This document shows, piece after piece, positions 54,849 through 61,035 of a stretch of DNA of 64,000 nt. The DNA lies in NCBI GenBank assembly GCA_963825565.1, contig CAWGTW010000004.1:558001-622000 (forward strand), given 5' to 3'. The notes beneath the pieces were generated by a model, which was given only the letters and a program-made list of their open reading frames with translations, was not told the origin of the DNA and searched no databases. The DNA comes from JBFGCT01 sp963825565 (GTDB lineage Bacteria > Actinomycetota > Acidimicrobiia > Acidimicrobiales > Ilumatobacteraceae). Numbering within the stretch: the stretch's first letter is position 1; every line of letters begins with the position of its first letter. The position numbers were made by a program, and so were the translations under genes.

Positions 54849-55784
54849 ATGGCTGGGATGGGTGATCGGCCGGTCCCGCTGACCGTGATCGGGGGCTACC
54901 TCGGTGCGGGCAAGACGACGATGCTCAACCGGCTGCTCGCCGAACCCGGCGGGCGCCGCCTGGGCGTCGTCGTCAACGACTTCGGCGAGCTGGCGATCGA
55001 CGCCCTACTCCTCGGCGCGGCGGGCGTGGGCGACATCGTCAGCCTGCCCAACGGCTGCGTGTGCTGCACGCTGGGTGCCGACCTCCGCCAGACGTTGGTG
55101 GCGATGCTCGCCGGCCCGACCCCTCCCGACCAGATCGTGATCGAGGTCAGCGGCGTCGCCGACCCGGCGGCGACCGCAGCGTGGGGGACCGTGCCGCCGT
55201 TCGCTCCCGGTGGGGTGATCGTCCTCGCTGCCGCCGACGCGGTCCGCCGGCAGGCCGACGATCGCTACGTCGGCGGGGAGGTGCGCCGGCAGCTCGCAGG
55301 CGCCGACCTCGTCGTCGTCACCAAACCCGACCTGGTCATCGCCCGAGATCGCCAGGACGTCGAGGCGTGGTGCGCGCGGGTCGCCGGTGGCGCACCGGTC
55401 GTGTGCGCCGAGCGGGGGTCGCCGCCGATCGACGTCGTTCTCGGCCAGCGGCCCGCCGACGTTGCCGACGGCGTCCGCCCGGTGAGCCACGAGGACGACT
55501 ACGTGCGCCTGGCCTGGTCGTCGTCGTGCGCGACGTCGGTGGCGGCGCTGCGCCGCGTGCTCGATGAGCTGCCGGTCGGCGTCCTGCGGATGAAGGGGTT
55601 CGTGGCCGTCGAATCCGGCGCGATGGTGGGGATCGATGTCGTCGGCCGGACGCGGGAGATCCGTTCGGTCGACGCGGTGGGCCGCTCGACCTCGGCGGTG
55701 GTGGCGATCGGACATCGCGCGACCTTCGACCCGGTCGATCTGCGGCGTCGTCTCGACGTGCTGGGTGTCGGGTTGCGGGGCTGA
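54849..55784 (+). CDS. CobW/COG0523 metal-chaperone GTPase
   Basis: A 311-residue G3E GTPase. The P-loop is GGYLGAGKTT near residue 15, the metal-binding CxCC is Cys70-Val-Cys72-Cys73 in LPNGCVCCTLG, and the guanine motif is VVTKPDLV, a variant of NKxD with T in front of KPD. The CobW C-terminal domain is short (ends near residue 305). It probably delivers zinc or cobalt to a client enzyme. ATG at 54849 or 54858. No obvious client such as a zinc uptake system is next door. Confidence 0.88.
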   Translation: MAGMGDRPVPLTVIGGYLGAGKTTMLNRLLAEPGGRRLGVVVNDFGELAIDALLLGAAGVGDIVSLPNGCVCCTLGADLRQTLVAMLAGPTPPDQIVIEVSGVADPAATAAWGTVPPFAPGGVIVLAAADAVRRQADDRYVGGEVRRQLAGADLVVVTKPDLVIARDRQDVEAWCARVAGGAPVVCAERGSPPIDVVLGQRPADVADGVRPVSHEDDYVRLAWSSSCATSVAALRRVLDELPVGVLRMKGFVAVESGAMVGIDVVGRTREIRSVDAVGRSTSAVVAIGHRATFDPVDLRRRLDVLGVGLRG

Positions 55785-55794
55785 GGTCGCCGAG

Positions 55795-55832
55795 ACGTGC
55801 GACCCGGCCGCGGGCCGGCGCGGACCGCACGT
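55795..55832. terminator. nested hairpin between the CobW and amidohydrolase genes
   Basis: Outer arms ACGTGCG / CGCACGT enclose an inner stem CCGGCC-GCG-GGCCGG. It lies exactly between two convergent genes, reaching the last base of the amidohydrolase stop, and can serve both. Confidence 0.65.
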
Positions 55833-57493
55833 CAGGACGGGTGGGCGGCCTCGAACGAGACGCCGCCGACGACGGTCCCCCACACGGCGATGTCGCGGAT
55901 CGCCATCGGGTCGACGGCCAGCGGATCGTCTTCGAGCACCGTGAAGTCGGCGGCCTTGCCGCACTCGATCGAGCCGAACTCGCCGTCGAGGTGGAGCTGG
56001 TACGCCGAGCCGAGGGTCACCGCCCGCAGCGCCGAGTACGGCGAGATCCGCTCGTGCGCACCGAGCACCCTCCCGGACGGGGTGACCCGGTTGACCGCGC
56101 ACCACATCGTGTGCAGGTGGCCGAGCGGGGTGACGTTGGCATCGCTGTGCAGGGAGAACGACACCCCTTCCCGCTCGGCGGTCGCGCACGCCTCCATCCG
56201 CCGCGCCCGTTCGGGGCCGACGGTCAGGTCGTGATGCTCGTCGCCCCAGTACCAGAGGTGGTTGGCGAAGATGTTGGCGCACATGCCGAGCTTGGCCATC
56301 CGCCGGTACTGGGCGGCGGTCGTCAGTTGGCAATGCTGCAGGGTGTGCCGGTGGTCGAGCCACGCGGACTCCCGCACGAGCTGCTCGACGGTGTCGATCC
56401 AGAGGTCGATCGTCAGGTCGCCGTTGCAGTGGGCGTGGATGTTGATCTGGCGCTCGTGGAACGGCCGGCACATCTCGAGCAGCTGGTCGGGTGGCGTCAT
56501 CCACTGACCCTGGTCGGTGCCGGTGTAGTAGCCGGGCCAGTCCATCTTTGCGGTCCACCCCTGGATCGATCCGTCGAGGATCACCTTGAGCCCGGCCGTG
56601 CGCAGCTTGTCGGTGTCGGCCCGGGCGAGCGCCAGGAGCTCGTCGGCTGCGTCGGCCCAGTCGGCCGTCCCGGGCGGCAGCGCCGCTCGGTGCCGCTGAA
56701 GGAGCCGGGCCGGGTAGTCCGGTCGGTTGACCACGTCCTGGAACAGCCGTTGGGTCGCGGGGTTGGCCAGCCCGAACGACGCCAGGTCGACCAGCGTCGT
56801 GATGCCCTGGTTGGCGCAGATCCGCCCGAGCGCCTCGATCGACGCCGGGTCGGTCAGCGCCTTGATGATCACCTCGACCCCGGACGCGGCGAGCGCGATC
56901 GCCGGCATCTCCTGGAGCTCGCCGGTCGGCTCACCATCGGGGTCCTTGGCGACGCCCGGCGTCGCGGTGTCGCAGGTGATCCCGTGCCGCTCGAGCATCG
57001 CCGTGTTGACGGTGGCGAGATGGGCGCTGGCGTGGAACACGAAGATCGGCCGCTCGGTCGACGCGCGATCGAGGTGCTCGCGGGTGAGGCGGGCCTCGTC
57101 GCGGAAATAGATCGGGTCGAACCCGCCAACGACGATCGGTTCGCTCGATCCAGCGGTTTTCGCGTCCAGCGATCGCAGTCGCTCGAGCAACTCGTCGTAG
57201 GTCCGCAGCCCGGAGGTGACCCCGCCGTCGACCCGATGCCGGTCGAACCAGCCCACGTAGGGCAGCCGTGAGAACGCGCCTTCGAGCGTGTGGGCGTGGG
57301 CCTCGATCATCCCTGGCACGATCACGAGATCGGCAAATCGACGGTCGACGGTGTGCGGCCCCCACGAGGTGCACTCGTCGAGCGATCCGGCGGCGAGCAC
57401 GCGACCGTCGCGCACCGCGACCGCCTCGACCGCCGGCTGCCCCGGGTCCATCGTGACCACCCTGCGGGCCGGAAACACCGTGATCTCGCTCAC
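55832..57493 (-). CDS. YtcJ-like amidohydrolase
   Basis: A 553-residue metal-dependent hydrolase of the amidohydrolase superfamily, subgroup 3. Metal ligands are in MIEAHAHTLEG (His-x-His near residue 64), INIHAHCNGDL, LQHCQLT and a late FSLHSDANVTPLG (Asp). The central FKVILDGSIQGWTA-like block (LKVILDGSIQGWTAKM) carries the catalytic region of YtcJ. Predicted roles include formamide or exoenzyme-type deamidation; the substrate is unknown. Start ATG at 57493. It diverges from the GNAT gene with a 74-bp gap. Confidence 0.88.
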   Translation of the reverse strand: MSEITVFPARRVVTMDPGQPAVEAVAVRDGRVLAAGSLDECTSWGPHTVDRRFADLVIVPGMIEAHAHTLEGAFSRLPYVGWFDRHRVDGGVTSGLRTYDELLERLRSLDAKTAGSSEPIVVGGFDPIYFRDEARLTREHLDRASTERPIFVFHASAHLATVNTAMLERHGITCDTATPGVAKDPDGEPTGELQEMPAIALAASGVEVIIKALTDPASIEALGRICANQGITTLVDLASFGLANPATQRLFQDVVNRPDYPARLLQRHRAALPPGTADWADAADELLALARADTDKLRTAGLKVILDGSIQGWTAKMDWPGYYTGTDQGQWMTPPDQLLEMCRPFHERQINIHAHCNGDLTIDLWIDTVEQLVRESAWLDHRHTLQHCQLTTAAQYRRMAKLGMCANIFANHLWYWGDEHHDLTVGPERARRMEACATAEREGVSFSLHSDANVTPLGHLHTMWCAVNRVTPSGRVLGAHERISPYSALRAVTLGSAYQLHLDGEFGSIECGKAADFTVLEDDPLAVDPMAIRDIAVWGTVVGGVSFEAAHPS

Positions 57494-57567
57494 CGCGGGA
57501 CGGTAGCTCGGCGAGGAAGTGCCGAACGGCCCGTGGCGCCGACGTCACGGCGCGCCATCATGCAGGT

Positions 57568-58542
57568 ATGGCCTCCGAGGAGTCGCGTCAGCGCGCGCCC
57601 GGGGTGTTGCGGGCGGTCGACCTTGCGGACGGGCGGCGACTGACCGTGCGCCGGGCGACGCACGCGGATGTGGACGCGGCCTACGAGCTCTACGGTCGGT
57701 TGTCGCCGCGCGACCTGCACCGGCGGTTCTTCACCGCCCGCATGCCGACGCGCGAGCTCGTCGAGCAGTGGGTGTCACCGGACCGCAAGGGGGTCGCGCT
57801 CGTCGCCGAGGTCACCGAGGGGGCCGACCGGACGCTCGTCGGCGAGGCCGGCTACGCGGTGCTCCCCGACGGCGACGGCGAGCTGGCGATCACCATCGAC
57901 CCGGAATGGCGGGGCTGGCTGGGTTCGTGGTTGCTCGATGCCCTGGTCGACGATGCCGCCGATCGCGGCGTGCCCAACCTGCACGCCGACGTGTTGTTGC
58001 TCAACCGGCCAATGGTCGCGATGCTTCGCCACCGAGGCTCGGCGACGGTCGAGCACCCGGACCTCGGCCAGGTCCGCCTGGTGATCGGGACGGCGGGCCG
58101 GACGCCGGGCTGGGCCCCGCGGCGGACCCGCCCGCGCCTGTTGGTCGAGGGGGTCAAGGGGTTCTGGTGGGGCGAGCAGCTCGCCCGCGACGCCGGCTTC
58201 GACGTGAGGATCTGTGCCGGGCCGGGCGGTGTGGCCGAGCGGTGCCCGCTGCTGCGCGGCGAGCGGTGCCCGCTGGTCGACGGCGCCGACGCGGTCCTGG
58301 CCGGCTTCCGTCCCGACGAGCCGTTCGGCGGCGAGATCGTCGGCCGCGCCCGATGTGCGTACCCCGGCCTCACGATCGTGGTGCCCGACGACGAGTTCGA
58401 AGTCGCCGAGTCGGCCGTCGCCCTGATCGACGAGCTCGCCGAACGGGTGGGCGACGCCGCCGGCCAGACCGGGACGGGCGGTCGATCGGAGGCAGCCGAG
58501 GCACACCGCTCGGGCCAGGCCTCGGCCGATTCGCCGGCGTAG
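57568..58542 (+). CDS. GNAT acetyltransferase fused to an unknown cysteine-containing domain
   Basis: A 324-residue protein in two parts. Residues about 22-165 are a GNAT fold (LTVRRATHADVDAAYELYGRLSPRDLHRRFFT; LAITIDPEWRGWLGSWLLDALVDDAADRG holds the acyl-CoA loop region, although the usual RGxGxG/A core is altered to RGWLGS). Residues about 183-295 form a separate alpha-beta domain with two cysteines in RCPLLRGERCPLVDGADAVL, followed by a receiver-like pattern ending GLTIVVPDDEFE. The tail is disordered. I do not know the second domain. ATG at 57568. Confidence 0.75.
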   Translation: MASEESRQRAPGVLRAVDLADGRRLTVRRATHADVDAAYELYGRLSPRDLHRRFFTARMPTRELVEQWVSPDRKGVALVAEVTEGADRTLVGEAGYAVLPDGDGELAITIDPEWRGWLGSWLLDALVDDAADRGVPNLHADVLLLNRPMVAMLRHRGSATVEHPDLGQVRLVIGTAGRTPGWAPRRTRPRLLVEGVKGFWWGEQLARDAGFDVRICAGPGGVAERCPLLRGERCPLVDGADAVLAGFRPDEPFGGEIVGRARCAYPGLTIVVPDDEFEVAESAVALIDELAERVGDAAGQTGTGGRSEAAEAHRSGQASADSPA

Positions 58543-58686
58543 CGAGCACCCGCCCGGTCGCCCGTGCTCGGCTGATTGCCCACGCTTGCCTGGTCCCGCG
58601 CTCGTCTGGTCGCCCGTGCTGCCTGGTCCCGCTTGCCTGCGGCTGCCGGTGGACCGCGTACGCGGGCTCGGGGCTACGGTTTGCCG

Positions 58687-59556
58687 ATGGCTACCGTCAT
58701 GTGCGAGCGGATCACGCCTGCGCTCGGCGCGCAGGTGGTCGGCGTCGACTTGCGGACGCTCGACGAGTCGAGCAGCCAGCAGCTCTACGACGCGCTGATC
58801 GCCCACCAGATGATCGTCATCGACGGGGCGGACCTCGACCTCGCTGCCCACGTCGCGCTCGCCCGCTGCCTCGGCGACCTCGCGGCGCGGCACCACAGCT
58901 ACGTCACCCACCCGGACCACGACGACGTGGTCGTGCTCGACTGGCTCCCCGGCTCGAAGCCCGACGCTGCCGAATGGCACGCCGACCTGACGTTCCGACC
59001 CGAGCCGGCCTTCGCCACGGTGCTCCAGGCGGTCGTCGTCCCCCCGGTCGGCGGCGACACGCTCTGGGCGAGCATGTACTCGGTGCACGACTCGCTCGAC
59101 CCCGGGCTGCGTTCCGACCTGGAGCAGCTCCGCGCGGTCCACGACCCCGGTGCCTTTCGCACCGGGGCGTACGCCAGCGGCGGCGACGAGGGCATCACCG
59201 CCATGCTGAGCGCAGCCGGCTCGGCGGTTCATCCCGTGATCGCCCACCATCCGGTCACCGGCCGGCCGTATCTCAACGTGAGCGAAGCGTTCACCCGGTG
59301 GATCATCGGGCTGAGCGCGCCGGAGAGCAACCGCATCCTGACGATGCTGTTCGACACGATCAACCGGCCCGATCACCACGTCCGCGTCCGGTGGCGGGCC
59401 GGCATGATCGCCATCTGGGACAACCGAGCCACACAGCACTACGCCGTCGCGGACTACCCGAACCACCGCCGCGTGATGCATCGCGTCGTCGTCGCGACCG
59501 ACCGCCGCCTCGCCGCGACATCGCCCGGACGGAGCCCAGCCCCCGCCGACCGTTGA
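58687..59556 (+). CDS. TauD/TfdA-family 2-oxoglutarate dioxygenase
   Basis: A 289-residue Fe(II)/2-oxoglutarate dioxygenase. The iron ligands are His98-Ala-Asp100 in AAEWHADLTFRPEP and a distal His in RRVMHRVVVATDRR. FATVLQAVVVPPVGGDTLWASM and WDNRATQHYAVADY are family blocks. It would hydroxylate a small substrate such as a sulfonate, herbicide-like acid or sulfate ester, releasing aldehyde or alcohol. The ATG at 58687 gives the typical N-terminus. Its last codons overlap a 39-bp palindrome that lies just before the next gene. Confidence 0.88.
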   Translation: MATVMCERITPALGAQVVGVDLRTLDESSSQQLYDALIAHQMIVIDGADLDLAAHVALARCLGDLAARHHSYVTHPDHDDVVVLDWLPGSKPDAAEWHADLTFRPEPAFATVLQAVVVPPVGGDTLWASMYSVHDSLDPGLRSDLEQLRAVHDPGAFRTGAYASGGDEGITAMLSAAGSAVHPVIAHHPVTGRPYLNVSEAFTRWIIGLSAPESNRILTMLFDTINRPDHHVRVRWRAGMIAIWDNRATQHYAVADYPNHRRVMHRVVVATDRRLAATSPGRSPAPADR

Positions 59557-59587
59557 CACCTGGTGTCTGACACCGGTTGTCAACGGT
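59549..59587. promoter_or_regulatory. 39-bp palindrome overlapping the dioxygenase stop and preceding the PLP decarboxylase
   Basis: Two 19-nt arms around T59568 pair at 17 of 19 positions; the outer part ACCGTTGACA / TGTCAACGGT is perfect. It ends 17 nt before the PLP decarboxylase start and contains a consensus -35 hexamer, TTGACA, at 59553-59558. It looks like an operator over the promoter, or a terminator for the dioxygenase transcript; lack of a T-run leaves both open. Confidence 0.6.
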
Positions 59588-59604
59588 CGTGGGAGACTGG
59601 AGGG

Positions 59605-60873
59605 ATGGGTGCGCTGAACGAAGCGGGTCGACCGGTCGAGGACGTGCTGGCGGAGCTCGCGGAGAAGCGGTCGGGTGACGTTCGCTGGCGGGACGGCAAG
59701 ACGTTCGGGATGGTCTACGACGGAGGGCCGACGGTGCACGAGGTCGCCGAGCGGGCAGCCCGCCTGTACCTCCACGAGAACGCGCTCAACACCCAGGCGT
59801 TCCCGTCGCTCGGGCAGATCCAGCGCGAGGTCGTCGGCTGGACCTCGTCGCTGCTCCACGGCGACCGGCTCCCCGAGGGCCGAGCGGCGGGCTTCCTCAC
59901 CAGTGGCGGTACCGAGTCGATCCTGTGCGGTGTCCTCGCCGCCCGCGAGCGGGCCGCGGCCGAGCGAGGGATCACCGAGCCAGAGATCGTGCTCGCCGAG
60001 TCGGCGCACGCCGCGTTCCACAAGGCGGCGCACAACTTCGGGCTCACCGTACGCCGGGCGCCGGTGCGCGCCGACTGGTCTGCCGATGTCGAGGCGATGG
60101 CCGGCCTCGTCGGGCCGAACACGGTGCTGGTCGTCGGCTCGGCGCCGCAGTATCCGCAAGGCGTGCAGGACGACATCCCGGCGATCGCCGAGCTCGCCTC
60201 GTCGGTGGGGGCGAACTGCCACGTCGACGCGTGCATGGGTGGATTCGTGCTGCCGTTCGCCGAGCGGCTCGGCCGCGAGGTGGCGCCGTGGGACTTCCGG
60301 GTCGAGGGCGTCACGACGATCTCGGCCGACATCCACAAACTCGGGTACGCGCCGAAGGGCGTGTCGGTGATCCTGCACCACAGCGCGGCGTCGCGGACGT
60401 ACCAGACGTTCGTGTTCGACGGCTGGCTCGGGGGGTTCTACGCGTCGCCCAACATGCAGGGCACGCGGTCCGGGCTTCCGATGGCGTGTGCGTGGGCGGT
60501 GATGTCGCACCTCGGGATCGAGGGGTACGTCGACCTGACCCGGCAGACGCTGGAGAACGCGGACCGGTTGCGCGCCGGCATCGCCGCGATCGACGGCGTC
60601 CGCGTGCTCGGCGACGGCCGTTTCCACCTCGTGGCGATGGCCTCCGATCCGGCGTTCACGCCCGAGATCGACATGTTCGCGCTCGGCGACGCGCTGCTCG
60701 CCCGGGGGTGGTACCACGACCGCCAGGGGCCACCGGACAACCTGCACTCGACGGTCAGCAACACCAACACCGGCGTGATCGATGACTACCTGGTCGATCT
60801 CGGCGAGTGCGTTGCGTCGGTGGCCGGGACCCGCGCCGCCGACCGCTCGACGACCTACGCCACCCTGGAGTGA
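59605..60873 (+). CDS. PLP-dependent decarboxylase/sphingosine-phosphate lyase-like
   Basis: A 422-residue fold type I PLP enzyme. The cofactor Lys245 is in TTISADIHKLGYAPKGVSVI; the ring-stacking His is in LAESAHAAFHKAAH and the Asp in CHVDACMGG. FLTSGGTESILCGVLAARE matches the group II decarboxylase/sphingosine-1-phosphate lyase group. Possible substrates are a phosphorylated long-chain base or an amino acid. The ATG at 59605 is one base from a GGAGGG box, an unusually tight spacing, so the start could be a little further on. A strong palindrome lies upstream. Confidence 0.87.
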   Translation: MGALNEAGRPVEDVLAELAEKRSGDVRWRDGKTFGMVYDGGPTVHEVAERAARLYLHENALNTQAFPSLGQIQREVVGWTSSLLHGDRLPEGRAAGFLTSGGTESILCGVLAARERAAAERGITEPEIVLAESAHAAFHKAAHNFGLTVRRAPVRADWSADVEAMAGLVGPNTVLVVGSAPQYPQGVQDDIPAIAELASSVGANCHVDACMGGFVLPFAERLGREVAPWDFRVEGVTTISADIHKLGYAPKGVSVILHHSAASRTYQTFVFDGWLGGFYASPNMQGTRSGLPMACAWAVMSHLGIEGYVDLTRQTLENADRLRAGIAAIDGVRVLGDGRFHLVAMASDPAFTPEIDMFALGDALLARGWYHDRQGPPDNLHSTVSNTNTGVIDDYLVDLGECVASVAGTRAADRSTTYATLE

Positions 60874-60945
60874 CCGCGCCGGTCGGCCGGGACCTGTGCC
60901 GTCGCCGGCTCGATGATCGACGCCGCCCTGGAGTGACCGCGCCGG
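60846..60945 (+). repeat. duplicated 3' end of the PLP decarboxylase gene
   Basis: The 20-nt block CCCTGGAGTGACCGCGCCGG, including the gene's stop codon, occurs at 60863-60882 and again at 60926-60945. About 17 further bases in front are similar between the copies. It looks like a small segmental duplication. Confidence 0.75.
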
Positions 60946-61035
60946 CTGGGCGGTGCGTCGCCGGCGGGTTTCTTGCGCGGTGGACGATTCGGGACTTTGT
61001 TCCGTCGTCGTCGGCGACCCGACGTGTCACGATCG

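Noticed and set aside
57775..60747. 990-codon minus-strand open frame opposite the GNAT, dioxygenase and decarboxylase genes
   Set aside because: Same shadow effect; no domain, no ribosome binding site, and three well-supported genes on the other strand.
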